Shown one piece after another: positions 25,388 through 34,863 of a stretch of DNA of 57,912 nucleotides. The DNA lies in assembly GCA_044340485.1 (NCBI GenBank), contig JBIITN010000012.1, forward strand, positions 1 through 57,912. The letters are read 5' to 3'. Position numbers and translations under genes: made by a program. This DNA comes from UBA2093 sp044340485 (GTDB lineage: Bacteria > Actinomycetota > Acidimicrobiia > Acidimicrobiales > Ilumatobacteraceae). Below the pieces are notes generated by a model. The model searched no databases. It was not told where the DNA came from and saw nothing but the letters and a program-made list of their open reading frames with translations. Each line of letters begins with the position of its first letter. Position 1 is the stretch's first letter.

Positions 25388-26047
25388 ATGGAAAATGACT
25401 GGTATGAGCGTCTCCAAGATCATTTGACTGCTGATTACTTCAATCACCTGCAAACCTTCGTGCACAACGAACGGCTAGATCATGAGGTGTACCCAACACC
25501 AGAAAACGTCTTCGCAGCACTTAATGCCACAACGTTCAACGACACACGAGTCGTCGTGTTGGGACAAGATCCATATCACGGACCAGGGCAAGCACACGGT
25601 TTGTGTTTTTCTGTTCAACGCAACATTGCAATTCCGCCGTCGCTTGCAAACATCTTCACTGAATTGGAAGACGACATTGGTGTGTCGCGACCAACTCGTG
25701 GTTGTCTCACTCAATGGGCACAACAAGGAGTGTTGTTGTTGAACACCACGTTGACGGTTCGTCGCAGTGAGCCTGGCAGTCACCGCGGAAAAGGATGGGA
25801 GCGGTTCACCGACCAGATCATCTCGCTCCTTGACGCCAAACCAGAGCCGGTGGCGTTCGTGCTGTGGGGTAACCACGCTCGGCGGAAAAAGATCCTCATC
25901 GCTAGCCCTCAACACATTGTCATTGAGGCTCCACACCCCTCTCCACTATCGGCTCACCGCGGGTTCTTTGGCTCCCGGCCGTTCAGCGCCCTCAATACTT
26001 TCCTTACAGAGCACGGGTATCCAGCCATCTCATGGAATCTTGAATAA
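25388..26047 (+). CDS. ung: Uracil-DNA glycosylase family 1
   Basis: 219 residues from the ATG at 25388; an in-frame TTG at 25364 would add eight. It removes uracil from DNA. The catalytic water-activating motif is VVLGQDPYHGPGQAHG, and the DNA-intercalating loop is HPSPLSAHRGFFG with its histidine. LLLNTTLTVR and LWGNHARRKK also match family 1. Full length is typical. Confidence 0.95.
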   Translation: MENDWYERLQDHLTADYFNHLQTFVHNERLDHEVYPTPENVFAALNATTFNDTRVVVLGQDPYHGPGQAHGLCFSVQRNIAIPPSLANIFTELEDDIGVSRPTRGCLTQWAQQGVLLLNTTLTVRRSEPGSHRGKGWERFTDQIISLLDAKPEPVAFVLWGNHARRKKILIASPQHIVIEAPHPSPLSAHRGFFGSRPFSALNTFLTEHGYPAISWNLE

Positions 26048-26096
26048 GGATTCATTTCTAACAGTCATTGACTAAAAAAGGCTAGAGTTATTTCAC

Positions 26097-26486
26097 ATGG
26101 GTTCAGCACGTCGCGATATTCATGTGAGCTGCACGCCAGAAGCGGCGTGGACCCTGGTGGGAAACCCGAGTCGCCTGCACGAATGGTTCCCTATGGAAAG
26201 TTGCCGCGTGGAAGGTGACAAACGTTGGGTGACATTGCCATCTTCTCTTGTTCTTGAAGAGGACATCGTGTTGCACGATCACGACTTGCGCCGATTCCAA
26301 TACAAAATTGTCAACAACTTTTTGATTACCGAACACCTCAGCACGTTGGATGTTGTGAATGATGGACACGGACACTGCATCATCATCTACAGCACAGATG
26401 TCAAGCCCGACGTATTCGCGTTAGTAATTGGCGGTGCTGCAGGTGAAGCACTTGAGAATGCTCGTCGTATTTTGGAAGGTGTGTAG
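26097..26486 (+). CDS. SRPBCC-fold protein
   Basis: 129 residues. It has a START/polyketide-cyclase-like helix-grip fold: RRDIHVSCTPEAAWTLVGNPSRL is the first strand and helix, and the last helix is GEALENARRILEGV. Such proteins bind a hydrophobic ligand, but no catalytic residues can be named. It ends 2 bases before the sulfatase start, so the two are probably co-translated. Confidence 0.8.
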   Translation: MGSARRDIHVSCTPEAAWTLVGNPSRLHEWFPMESCRVEGDKRWVTLPSSLVLEEDIVLHDHDLRRFQYKIVNNFLITEHLSTLDVVNDGHGHCIIIYSTDVKPDVFALVIGGAAGEALENARRILEGV

Positions 26487-26488
26487 TT

Positions 26489-28057
26489 ATGGGTCGTCGT
26501 ATTTTATTTATCACCACGGATCAACAACGTTTTGACGCGTTGGGATGCAACGGTGGAACCGTGGCACGTACTCCGGTTATTGACCAACTGGCGGCAAGTG
26601 GCATCAACTACCAGCGAGCTCATCCACAAAATGTCGTGTGCATGCCGTCGCGTTCCACCATCATCACAGGCCAGTACGTCTCCACTCACGGAGTGTGGAT
26701 GAATGGCGTTCCATTGCCGACCACTGCGCCAAGTATCGCCGCCACCTTGCATGACGCGGGCTACAAGACATCATTAATTGGCAAAGCACACTTCGAACCC
26801 GTTCTTGACCCATTCCTGCGTTTTGCAGAAAATCGTCTGTCGTTTGATGGCAAGACCAACACACGCACTTTGAACATCGACGGTACTGAAGGCCTGCACC
26901 GTGGCTTTGACCATCTCGAATTTGCCACTCACGGTGTGGTCGGTCCACTTCACTACGCACGGTGGGTACGCGAAAATCACCCTGAACTCGCGCGCAACTT
27001 CTATGCCGTGCTCGATGGTGAGTTGGAAGTAAATGCCGCCGGTGGAGGCGATACGGGTGCCCCACAGGTAAAACACAATGAAACACCACGCGACCTGTAC
27101 CACACGGACTGGGTCGCAGACAGAACAATCTCCTGGCTGAACTCACTTGAAGCCAACGACGATTGGTTTTGCTGGATGTCATTTCCCGATCCACATCATC
27201 CATGGGATCCACCGGCCAGTGAACTACACCGCGTGAATTGGCGCGATCTTGATGTGCCAGAGGGATACATCGCTGATGCCGAGGAACGCGAACGCGTGTT
27301 GTCAACAAAACCGCAACATTGGATGCGATGGTACGACGGAACATTCGTCTCTAACTATGAAGCACCTGCGCGATGGGTGCCCTCAACTCTCACAGCCGAC
27401 CAAGTACGCGAAGTAAACGCCATGGCGCACATCGAGAACGAATTGATTGATGAAGCAATCGGACGAGTTCTTGCATCAATTTCACAACGTGGATGGGCAG
27501 ATGACCTCGACATCATCTACACAACTGACCACGGTGAATTTCAAGGAGATTATGGCTTGTTGTTCAAAGGTCCATGTCACGTTGACTCACTCATGAGATT
27601 GCCACTCATTTGGCGTCCGGCCCCATCAGCCCATGTTGTCCCAGCGACAGTTACCGCGCCTGTTGGGTTGGTCTCGTTGGCTGCCACATTTGCTTCCATC
27701 GCAGGACTTCCCGAACCTGAATATGTTGAAGCGTCAGCGCTACCCACATCAAACGACGATGCACACACACGCGGCCATGAACGAGTGCTCACCGAATGGG
27801 ATAGTTCCCTATTTGGAAAGATCGTGTCATCGCGCACCATTCATCGAAACGGTTGGACATGTACTGCATATGCTCCAGGAACATTGCACGACGGAACCGA
27901 AGGTGAGCTATACAACGTCAATGACGATCCGCTGCAACACGTCAATTTGTGGGACGACCCGGCGTATACGTCTATACGAAACGACTTATGCGACGACATG
28001 TGGGCACATCTTCCAGAGCCAACAAGTCCACGGCGTCAGTGCGAAGCACCTGTGTGA
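26489..28057 (+). CDS. Sulfatase (formylglycine type)
   Basis: 522 residues. The sulfatase signature CMPSRSTIITG has C51, the residue converted to formylglycine. Metal ligands come from TTDQQRFDALG near the N-terminus and from YTTDHGEFQGDYG further on. No signal peptide is visible, so it is likely cytoplasmic, as are choline-sulfatase and phosphonate monoester hydrolase relatives. A formylglycine-generating enzyme is needed but is not in the window. The substrate is unknown. Its 3' end overlaps aguA by 22 bases. Confidence 0.9.
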   Translation: MGRRILFITTDQQRFDALGCNGGTVARTPVIDQLAASGINYQRAHPQNVVCMPSRSTIITGQYVSTHGVWMNGVPLPTTAPSIAATLHDAGYKTSLIGKAHFEPVLDPFLRFAENRLSFDGKTNTRTLNIDGTEGLHRGFDHLEFATHGVVGPLHYARWVRENHPELARNFYAVLDGELEVNAAGGGDTGAPQVKHNETPRDLYHTDWVADRTISWLNSLEANDDWFCWMSFPDPHHPWDPPASELHRVNWRDLDVPEGYIADAEERERVLSTKPQHWMRWYDGTFVSNYEAPARWVPSTLTADQVREVNAMAHIENELIDEAIGRVLASISQRGWADDLDIIYTTDHGEFQGDYGLLFKGPCHVDSLMRLPLIWRPAPSAHVVPATVTAPVGLVSLAATFASIAGLPEPEYVEASALPTSNDDAHTRGHERVLTEWDSSLFGKIVSSRTIHRNGWTCTAYAPGTLHDGTEGELYNVNDDPLQHVNLWDDPAYTSIRNDLCDDMWAHLPEPTSPRRQCEAPV

Positions 28058-29067
28058 ATAGTGGCGGGTACTTGCTGTGTAATGCAGTGAATACCACCGC
28101 CACCTCGCGCCAGTATCGCTCCGACGGGAACACCCACGACATCGCGACCTGGATACATCGACTCAATCATTTGGAGCACGTCGTGGTCGGCATCATGGCC
28201 GGTCGTGGGAACGATCACGCAGCCATTAGCCACGTAATAATTGACATAGGGCGCACATTTTCTTCCCCGTGATGTTTCAACAAAAGGCAGCACCGGCAAC
28301 ACTTCCACTTTCAGTGATTGACCACTTGCATTCACTTCACTGCGAGCCACTTTTTCATTCACAGACGTACGGATGAAATCTTCTTCGTCTTCGGGCGAAC
28401 AACCCTGCAACAAAACATGACCTGTTGCCGTACACGCTGCAACGTTGTCGACGTGGCCATCTGTGTCGGCATCTAACGACAATCCAAATGGCAACCACAC
28501 CAGATGAGACACTCCCAATACGTCCGAGAGCGTGTCTTCAATTTCTGATTGGGACATCCGTGGATTGCGATTTGGGTTCAACATGCATTGCATGGTGGTG
28601 ATACCGAGACCGCGTCCATCAACATGTAGCGATCCCCCCTCGAACACCACGTTCATACGCACTGATTGATCGCCACGTATGCGAGCAATGTTGCCTGCAA
28701 GTGCATCATCTTTATCAAATGGAGCAAACCGTTGACCCCAACCGTTAAAGACCCAGTCGACTCCAATGCGTTCATCATTTGCATTAAAGACGTACGTGGG
28801 ACCCGTGTCTCGACACCATGAATCATCAATATCAATCACATCAACATGTACTAAGTGACCACACAATGATCGCGCGCGCTCTGCCACTGCAGCTGTTGCG
28901 ATCATCCGCACCGGCTCATACTGGGCAATCACCTTGGCAACGTCAGCATGGGCGTATTCAGCATCAGCTAGTTCGTCACCATACACATCAGTGTTTACTG
29001 GCCAGCACATCAGTGTTTCCTCGTGTGGTGAAAACTCGGCTGGCATCACTCCGGAAACGTTGGTCAC
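28036..29067 (-). CDS. aguA: Agmatine deiminase
   Basis: 343 residues. It converts agmatine to N-carbamoylputrescine. The pentein-fold features are present: MPAEFSPHEETLMCWP at the start, DDSWCRDTGPTYV, the DTDGHVDNVA substrate loop, and the catalytic C328 in GGGGIHCITQQ. It follows aguB with a 4-base overlap, giving a two-gene operon for putrescine synthesis. Arginine decarboxylase is not in the window. Confidence 0.95.
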   Translation of the reverse strand: MTNVSGVMPAEFSPHEETLMCWPVNTDVYGDELADAEYAHADVAKVIAQYEPVRMIATAAVAERARSLCGHLVHVDVIDIDDSWCRDTGPTYVFNANDERIGVDWVFNGWGQRFAPFDKDDALAGNIARIRGDQSVRMNVVFEGGSLHVDGRGLGITTMQCMLNPNRNPRMSQSEIEDTLSDVLGVSHLVWLPFGLSLDADTDGHVDNVAACTATGHVLLQGCSPEDEEDFIRTSVNEKVARSEVNASGQSLKVEVLPVLPFVETSRGRKCAPYVNYYVANGCVIVPTTGHDADHDVLQMIESMYPGRDVVGVPVGAILARGGGGIHCITQQVPATIHTGASH

Positions 29068-29933
29068 GCAGTGTCTCCGTCAAGAGTAAGCAACGAGCCA
29101 TAGAGGTCTGGGCGACGATCCCGGAAGAGTCCCCACGACAAGCGTGCGGCCGCAAGTGCTGATCTATCAAATTGTGCAAGTAATACATCATCTGCATCAC
29201 GAGATGCAGTGGCCACCATTGCACCGGTGTTGTCGCAAATAAACGATGACCCATAAAACGTGACGTCTGTATGTACTCCGTGTTCGATGCCATAACGGTT
29301 TGCTGCAACAACCGGTATCAAGTTTGCCGCTGCATGACCCTGCATCACTCGTTGCCAGTGGCCGCTGGAGTCCCACGTGGGGTCTTGAGGTTCTGAGCCA
29401 ATTGCGGTTGGGTACAACAACACTTCGGCACCCTGCAACGCCATCACACGCGCTGCTTCAGGAAACCATTGATCCCAACAAATGCCCACGCCAATTGTTG
29501 CGTGACGTGTTTTCCACACATGAAATCCTGTGTCACCGGGGCTGAAGTAAAACTTCTCGGAATATCCTGGGCCGTCTGGAATGTGGCTTTTCCGATACAC
29601 ACCAAGTTGTGATCCGTCGGCATCCACCACGACAACAGAATTGAAAAGTGCGTTACCTGCACGTTCATAGACACTGATTGGCAATACGACATCTAATTCG
29701 GCAGCAACTTTCTGAAAATGTGCAACGGTGGTGTTGTCTGAAATTGGTGTCGCCCGCATTAAGTCTGCTGCGATTTGGTCTTTACAGAAATACACGCCTT
29801 CAAACAATTCAGGGATCAGCACAATCTGTGCGCCGCGCTTGACAGCATCTCGAACTAACCGCTCGGCTGTAGCCATGTTGTGCGTGACGTCGTCTGACAT
29901 CGACATTTGAACTGCTGCGACACTGAGATTCAC
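29064..29933 (-). CDS. aguB: N-carbamoylputrescine amidase
   Basis: 289 residues from GTG. It is a nitrilase-superfamily amidohydrolase completing putrescine synthesis. The catalytic triad is E42 in LIPELFEG, K115 in YRKSHIPDGPGY and C152 in GVGICWDQWFPEA. Together with aguA downstream the assignment is secure. TAGAGT lies 6 bases before the start, so the first gene of the operon is probably leaderless. Confidence 0.95.
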   Translation of the reverse strand: MNLSVAAVQMSMSDDVTHNMATAERLVRDAVKRGAQIVLIPELFEGVYFCKDQIAADLMRATPISDNTTVAHFQKVAAELDVVLPISVYERAGNALFNSVVVVDADGSQLGVYRKSHIPDGPGYSEKFYFSPGDTGFHVWKTRHATIGVGICWDQWFPEAARVMALQGAEVLLYPTAIGSEPQDPTWDSSGHWQRVMQGHAAANLIPVVAANRYGIEHGVHTDVTFYGSSFICDNTGAMVATASRDADDVLLAQFDRSALAAARLSWGLFRDRRPDLYGSLLTLDGDTA

Positions 29934-29939
29934 GACCCC

Positions 29940-29945
29940 ACTCTA
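29940..29945 (-). promoter_or_regulatory. -10 box TAGAGT of aguB-aguA
   Basis: Minus strand TAGAGT, then GGGGTC, then GTG at 29933. The GGGG could alternatively be a ribosome site. Confidence 0.5.
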
Positions 29946-29977
29946 TGGACTACACGTCAGCAGAAGTCACAAGAAAA

Positions 29978-30460
29978 TCACAGTTGATGTTCAATCGCCG
30001 AGATGACCTCGGGATCATCTGGGGTCATACGTGGTCCGAAACGAGCCACCACTTCACCTTGGCGATTCACGAGAAATTTCTCAAAGTTCCAACGGATATC
30101 TCCGCTTGTTCCCTCGGCGTCTGCGATCTCAGCAAGTGCGACATACAAGGGATGTCGTCCAGGTCCGTTCACTTCAATCTTTTCTGATAACGGAAATGAC
30201 ACCCCATAGTTAGCACTACAGAACTGTTGGATCTCATCTGCAGTTCCAGGCTCTTGTCCGAGAAACTGATTACACGGAAAACCCACGACTGAAAAACCTC
30301 GATCTGCGTAGGTCTCTTGCAGTTGTTGTAACTGCTCGTACTGCGGAGTGAGACCACATTTACTGGCCACGTTTACCATCAATGTCACTTTTCCGGCCAC
30401 CTGAGACAACACATGCGGCGTTCCGCTTAATGACGACAATTCAATGGAATACACACTCAT
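29978..30460 (-). CDS. Glutathione peroxidase-family thiol peroxidase
   Basis: 160 residues from the ATG at 30460; the longer frame upstream overlaps the divergent amidase region and has no homology. The peroxidatic residue is C35 (VASKCGLTPQY), so this is a Cys, not selenocysteine, enzyme. The partner glutamine is in FPCNQFLGQEPG and the tryptophan in WNFEKFL. Bacterial members with FPCNQF usually take electrons from thioredoxin, which is likely here because actinobacteria generally lack glutathione. Confidence 0.94.
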   Translation of the reverse strand: MSVYSIELSSLSGTPHVLSQVAGKVTLMVNVASKCGLTPQYEQLQQLQETYADRGFSVVGFPCNQFLGQEPGTADEIQQFCSANYGVSFPLSEKIEVNGPGRHPLYVALAEIADAEGTSGDIRWNFEKFLVNRQGEVVARFGPRMTPDDPEVISAIEHQL

Positions 30461-30549
30461 GTCGCATAGAACAACGGATGAACATTGCCTATTCCTCATC
30501 AGGGCGCAACGGCCGTCTCTCTGACTCTCCACGCTTTGGATCTTTCCTA

Positions 30550-30555
30550 TACATT
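30550..30555 (+). promoter_or_regulatory. -10 box TACATT of the amidase
   Basis: TACATT is 7 bases before the ATG at 30563. Confidence 0.5.
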
Positions 30556-30562
30556 TTGTCGG

Positions 30563-31918
30563 ATGCGCAAATCTCTCGCCCAGTCCGTCCGCGCGGGCGA
30601 GATTGCCCCCATCGACCTCGTCGAAGAAGCGATTCGGCGCATCGAAGACGCTTCCGACCTCAATGCAGTAACGGTGGTTCACGCAGATGCCGCTCGCGAA
30701 GCCGCGCTCTCCCATTCACAACAGGGCCCGCTCGCTGGCTTGCCGTTGCTAGTGAAAGACATGGTGCGCGTGCAAGGTCACGTCACAACAATGGGGTCGA
30801 AGCTATTTGCGAACGCAGAACCAGAGACCCAAACCGACATCATCGTTACTCGATTAATTAACGCTGGTGCGATTCTTGTAGGGCGAACAAATACTCCAGA
30901 ATTTGGCGCTACCGCATTTACACACAACAAGGTGTTTGGAACAACACGTAATCCATGGAACAAAGAATTCAGCCCTGGTGGTTCTTCTGGTGGATCAAGT
31001 GCTGCGCTAGCTGCTGGCTTAACTCCACTGGCGACAACATCAGATGGTGGCGGCAGTGTGCGTGGCCCTGCCGCAGCAGTGGGACTTATTGGATATAAAC
31101 CCACCATGGGATTAATTGGTCGCAATTTTCCCGCACGTTGGATTGGGTTTTCCATGCAAGGTTGCACGGCAGCAACTGTTGACGACGTGGTGCTTGAAGC
31201 ATCAATCGTAATGGGTGATGCACCCGGTGATTACATGTCGGCACCTACATCAGCAGTGTCATTAACTCCACGCATGCCCGCAAGAGTGCTTGTGTGCCGT
31301 TCATTTCGTGACGATGTCGACCCGGACATTGAGGAAGCATTTGAGCGAACAATTAATAATCTCTCAACAAGTGATGTTTTCATCGAAAGGGTTGCAGCGC
31401 CATCTGACAAATCAACAGGTTATTTGTGGCTCACTATCTCGGCTGCAGAGTTGTTACAAAGCTTGCGCCCGTATGAGGACCGCTGGGATGAACTCAACGA
31501 CTACGTACAAATGCAATTGAGGTTTGCCCAACGCGTAACCATTGACGATTACATCGGTGCACAACGCTCACGTCATGAACTCACGGCACGATTTGACGCC
31601 TTGCTCGACGAACATACCGTTCTTGTCGTTCCCACCACTAACGCACGAGCGTGGAAGGCAGAAGGGCCACTTCCAACCGCAGCCGGGAATATTGTCGACG
31701 ACCCGTCGATCGCGCTCAACACGCCTGAACTGAACGTCACTGGACACCCAGGAGTCAGCGTTCCAATCGGCCATGACATCAACGGTGTACCTATCGGAAT
31801 GCAAATTATTGCAGGACGCTTCCGCGATGACCTTGCACTGGGACTTGCCCAACATGTCGAACGTATTCAACCATGGGTGCACGTGGCTCCGGGCTATAGC
31901 CCGTTTGGACTTTCATAA
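30563..31918 (+). CDS. Amidase-signature hydrolase
   Basis: 451 residues from the ATG at 30563, chosen over an earlier ATG because homologues begin near RKSLAQSVRAGE. The Ser-cisSer-Lys triad is K65 in LLVKDMV, the serine pair at 141-142 in GGSSGGSS, and the nucleophile S165 in DGGGSVRGPA. It is shaped like the stand-alone amidases rather than GatA, which would be longer and linked to gatC/gatB. The amide substrate is unknown. Confidence 0.92.
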   Translation: MRKSLAQSVRAGEIAPIDLVEEAIRRIEDASDLNAVTVVHADAAREAALSHSQQGPLAGLPLLVKDMVRVQGHVTTMGSKLFANAEPETQTDIIVTRLINAGAILVGRTNTPEFGATAFTHNKVFGTTRNPWNKEFSPGGSSGGSSAALAAGLTPLATTSDGGGSVRGPAAAVGLIGYKPTMGLIGRNFPARWIGFSMQGCTAATVDDVVLEASIVMGDAPGDYMSAPTSAVSLTPRMPARVLVCRSFRDDVDPDIEEAFERTINNLSTSDVFIERVAAPSDKSTGYLWLTISAAELLQSLRPYEDRWDELNDYVQMQLRFAQRVTIDDYIGAQRSRHELTARFDALLDEHTVLVVPTTNARAWKAEGPLPTAAGNIVDDPSIALNTPELNVTGHPGVSVPIGHDINGVPIGMQIIAGRFRDDLALGLAQHVERIQPWVHVAPGYSPFGLS

Positions 31919-31928
31919 ATCCCGCTCT

Positions 31929-31934
31929 TAGTGT
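31929..31934 (+). promoter_or_regulatory. -10 box TAGTGT of the methyltransferase gene
   Basis: TAGTGT, then GACGTC, then GTG at 31941. Confidence 0.5.
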
Positions 31935-31940
31935 GACGTC

Positions 31941-32522
31941 GTGGTTCGCTCTGCTTTTGACAAGGATTATTACCGTCGTTTCTATAATGACGATCCTGTG
32001 CACACGCGCCACACCGTGAGTGCGCTTGCACATGCAGTGCACTCTCTCGCTATCTGGTGGGATATCGCAATTGAAAAAGTTCTCGATGTTGGCGCGGGAC
32101 CTGGATATTGGCGCGACTGGTATCACGAGAACCACCCCTCAGTTCACGTCACCTCGGTTGATGTCAGCGACTATGCATGCTCCACATACGGACACGAACT
32201 CCGCGACATCACCGTATGGAAACCACGATCAAAAAGTGATTTAGTGATCTGCCACGGAGTATTGCATTATCTAGCAAACAGCGACGCACAAGCTGCCATC
32301 GCAAACATTGCCCATGCAGCTCGCGCATTGCTGTACTTAGAAGTCCCTACAATACATGATTTGGAACACATTGTTGATCGCGACGCGACAGACCTTGAAG
32401 TGCACCATCGTTCAGCGCGCTGGTATAAAACGCAATTGACACCACATTTTCAACAGATCGGCGCCGGACTATGGCTACATCGTTCTCACAATCTGCCACT
32501 GTATGAATTAGAGCACGCATAG
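31941..32522 (+). CDS. Class I SAM-dependent methyltransferase
   Basis: 193 residues from GTG. It has the SAM-binding motif VLDVGAGPGYWRDW (about 48-61), the acidic residue after strand 2 in VTSVDVS, and motif IV-like LVICHGVLHYL. The rest is a compact Rossmann fold without an obvious substrate domain. Neighbours give no clue to what is methylated. Confidence 0.88.
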   Translation: MVRSAFDKDYYRRFYNDDPVHTRHTVSALAHAVHSLAIWWDIAIEKVLDVGAGPGYWRDWYHENHPSVHVTSVDVSDYACSTYGHELRDITVWKPRSKSDLVICHGVLHYLANSDAQAAIANIAHAARALLYLEVPTIHDLEHIVDRDATDLEVHHRSARWYKTQLTPHFQQIGAGLWLHRSHNLPLYELEHA

Positions 32523-32553
32523 ACATTGTTACATGTCTCGCTGCGAAACTGGA

Positions 32554-33519
32554 TTAGGGAATTAGAGCAATTTTTCCGGCAACGGAACGAGACTGAAGTG
32601 CTCGTAAAGCGTCCACGGCATTGTCTAACGGAAATGTCATTGGCTCTACCGGATGAATTCTTCCACTTTCAATCGCGCTAAATACTTCTGACATCATCAA
32701 TTGATTGTCTTCTTGATGTGTCGACACCCAAGCACCCCAATCAACTCCAGTCACTCGACGATTACGCAACAAGATCTGGTTGGCAGGCAACCGAGGGATA
32801 CCGCCCACAAAACCAATCACGATGTATTGACCGTCTTCCCCCAGGGCGCGTAGGCACGTTTCACCGAGTTCGCCACCCACAGGGTCATACAAGTAATCAA
32901 CACCGCCACCACTCAATTCTTTCGCCCGTTCTTTGACATCCTCAGTGGAAGAATCAATTGTTGCTACTGCGCCACGCGATGCAGCAAGATCTCGCTTGTC
33001 TTTCGTCGAGGCTGCGGCAATGACGCGTAGTCCCATTGCAGTTCCGATATCAACCGCTGCGAGTCCCACACCACCGCCCGCCCCAAGAACAAGCATTGTT
33101 TTGCCAGATTCGACGTGTGCTCGTCTCGTGAGCGCGAACCATCCGGTCATATAACTCTGCATGAATGTTGCAGCTTGACCGTCGGTCAATGTATTTGTTA
33201 ATCGAATAGCGCGCTGGGCAGGAACCACGACTTCATCTGAAAATCCACCCACTCCGACTGCAGCGAACACACGATCACCCACCGTTAACGATGACACGTC
33301 GTTCGCGACTTCGCTCACCACACCAACTACTTCGCCACCAGGGAAATACGGTGCGGGTGGTTTGATCTGATATTTCCCTTCAATGATGATCGCATCGACA
33401 TAATTCACACCACATGCACGCACATCAATCCGAATGTTTCCACGTTTCACTTCAAGATTTCGCTCTACGAAATGCAGATTTTCCAATGGGCCGAGTTCAT
33501 CGATGACTAGTGAACGCAT
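32554..33519 (-). CDS. NADPH:quinone oxidoreductase (zinc-free MDR family)
   Basis: 321 residues. It is a medium-chain reductase with the GroES-like N-terminal domain (ACGVNYVDAIIIEGKY) and the nucleotide-binding GAGGGVGLAAVDIG. The zinc-binding cysteines of alcohol dehydrogenases are absent, as in QOR enzymes. GGVDYLYDPVGGE is the typical dinucleotide-domain continuation. The likely role is reduction of quinones or enones. TACCGT lies 6 bases before the ATG. Confidence 0.9.
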   Translation of the reverse strand: MRSLVIDELGPLENLHFVERNLEVKRGNIRIDVRACGVNYVDAIIIEGKYQIKPPAPYFPGGEVVGVVSEVANDVSSLTVGDRVFAAVGVGGFSDEVVVPAQRAIRLTNTLTDGQAATFMQSYMTGWFALTRRAHVESGKTMLVLGAGGGVGLAAVDIGTAMGLRVIAAASTKDKRDLAASRGAVATIDSSTEDVKERAKELSGGGVDYLYDPVGGELGETCLRALGEDGQYIVIGFVGGIPRLPANQILLRNRRVTGVDWGAWVSTHQEDNQLMMSEVFSAIESGRIHPVEPMTFPLDNAVDALRALQSRSVAGKIALIP

Positions 33520-33525
33520 GACATG

Positions 33526-33531
33526 ACGGTA
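33526..33531 (-). promoter_or_regulatory. -10 box TACCGT of the quinone oxidoreductase
   Basis: Minus strand TACCGT, then CATGTC, then ATG at 33519. It is one of two divergent boxes in this 56-base spacer. Confidence 0.5.
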
Positions 33532-33562
33532 GTGCAGACCTCACAAGTAGAACTTCACCGAC

Positions 33563-33568
33563 TAGCGT
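33563..33568 (+). promoter_or_regulatory. -10 box TAGCGT of the membrane-protein gene
   Basis: TAGCGT is 7 bases before the GTG at 33576. Confidence 0.5.
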
Positions 33569-33575
33569 GATATGC

Positions 33576-34859
33576 GTGGAATTGCCACACAAGTCGCGTC
33601 AATGGTGGATGCTCATTGGTGCCTACTTCTCTCTGCGCACCTTGGCCTCTCTTGGTCGATCGAGTTCCCGATTTGCCGATACTGCAGGCTTTTTTAGCGT
33701 CGATTACCTCGGACGCGAATCACGATTGTGGCCAGTGCCCATGCTGTACTCGATCGTCACAAACGACACCATCCGCGTGGCGCTCCACATTCTCATCGGT
33801 ACTGTCGCTTGGGCTTTTCTCGCCCACGTCATCGCTCGGCGATCTCGTTTTCCACACACTGTTTCAGTAATCATTTTGCTGTTTGGGCTCACCCCCCAAA
33901 TCATCAGGTTTGATCTCGCCATTCTCTCTGAGTCACTTGGAATATCTCTGCTCATTATGTTGATTGCAGCATCCATTCAATATCTTCAAACACCTTCCAC
34001 TCTGACCCTATGGTTGTGGGTCGGCAACCTTGCAGTATTTTCCATGGTTCGTGCCAGTCAACTTGTGGTGTTGTTTGTCATCACATTTGTGGCGGTGGTA
34101 TCTCTTATTCAACGTCGCTCGGTACGTCGCATAACATTTGCCTCGGTACTTGTGGTTCTTTCCATGTGGGCAGGTGTGCAATTGCGCAATAACCGTTCGA
34201 TGTCAGAACTCAATCTCTACACGGTTCTCCAAGACCGCGTTATCCCGAACGATGCGCGATTTGAATGGTTCACCAGTGAAGGCATGCCCATCACCGACAA
34301 CATGCGGAGCCCATTGCTGTATGACCAGGTATCTGACCTACCAGGGGAATTACTTGATTACGTGAAATTGCCCGTCGCTCAACTTCCGCCATCACTCATT
34401 CGTTTAGGTGGACTACCAATGGCGGAATGGGTACGAGAAGATGGTTGGTCCACATACATCCGTCATGTTGTCACACATCCGAGTGATACATGGTCGCGAA
34501 TTGTTGATCTGTTGACTCCTACGCTTAACCCTCTTGACCGTGACTTGTTACCCCTAGAAAATCGCACACTTATTCCGCGAATGTTCTTTCTCCCGTGGCA
34601 ATGGTGGGTGATCACTGGTGCGTTCGCAACCATCTTCCACCTTCGTTTTGGTCAACGATATTTTGCTCAACTATTCGCTTCCACATGTGCCCTTGGGTTG
34701 TTGTGGTACGCAGGCGTTGTGCTGACATCAGGAATCGAACACCCACGTCATGCAATAAGCATCGCAGTTGCGGTACGTGTTGTGTCACTTGTGACAATTA
34801 TTGGACTATTAAGCGTGCAAAAACCGACACCAGGGAACGACGAAAACGTAATACCGTAG
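33576..34859 (+). CDS. Multi-pass membrane protein, possibly GT-C glycosyltransferase-like
   Basis: 427 residues from the GTG at 33576; an in-frame GTG at 33567 overlaps the -10 box and is less likely. About nine to ten membrane helices surround one large loop (about 195-320). An early loop carries DLAILSESLG, where an acidic residue follows a helix, and the segment RASQLVVL lies before a later helix. This layout recalls polyprenyl-phosphate-dependent GT-C enzymes, but no family signature is clear. Treat it as an uncharacterised envelope protein. Confidence 0.65.
   Translation: MELPHKSRQWWMLIGAYFSLRTLASLGRSSSRFADTAGFFSVDYLGRESRLWPVPMLYSIVTNDTIRVALHILIGTVAWAFLAHVIARRSRFPHTVSVIILLFGLTPQIIRFDLAILSESLGISLLIMLIAASIQYLQTPSTLTLWLWVGNLAVFSMVRASQLVVLFVITFVAVVSLIQRRSVRRITFASVLVVLSMWAGVQLRNNRSMSELNLYTVLQDRVIPNDARFEWFTSEGMPITDNMRSPLLYDQVSDLPGELLDYVKLPVAQLPPSLIRLGGLPMAEWVREDGWSTYIRHVVTHPSDTWSRIVDLLTPTLNPLDRDLLPLENRTLIPRMFFLPWQWWVITGAFATIFHLRFGQRYFAQLFASTCALGLLWYAGVVLTSGIEHPRHAISIAVAVRVVSLVTIIGLLSVQKPTPGNDENVIP
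34852..34857 (+). promoter_or_regulatory. -10 box TACCGT of the ABM-domain gene
   Basis: TACCGT, then AGACGT, then ATG at 34864. It lies within the last codons of the upstream gene, so this gene may have its own transcript. Confidence 0.5.
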
Positions 34860-34863
34860 ACGT

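Noticed and set aside
26060..26096. Promoter TTGACT plus TAGAGT before the SRPBCC gene
   Set aside because: The two hexamers are only 9 bases apart, too close for a standard -35/-10 pair; the TAGAGT box alone would be 8 bases from the ATG but the evidence is ambiguous.
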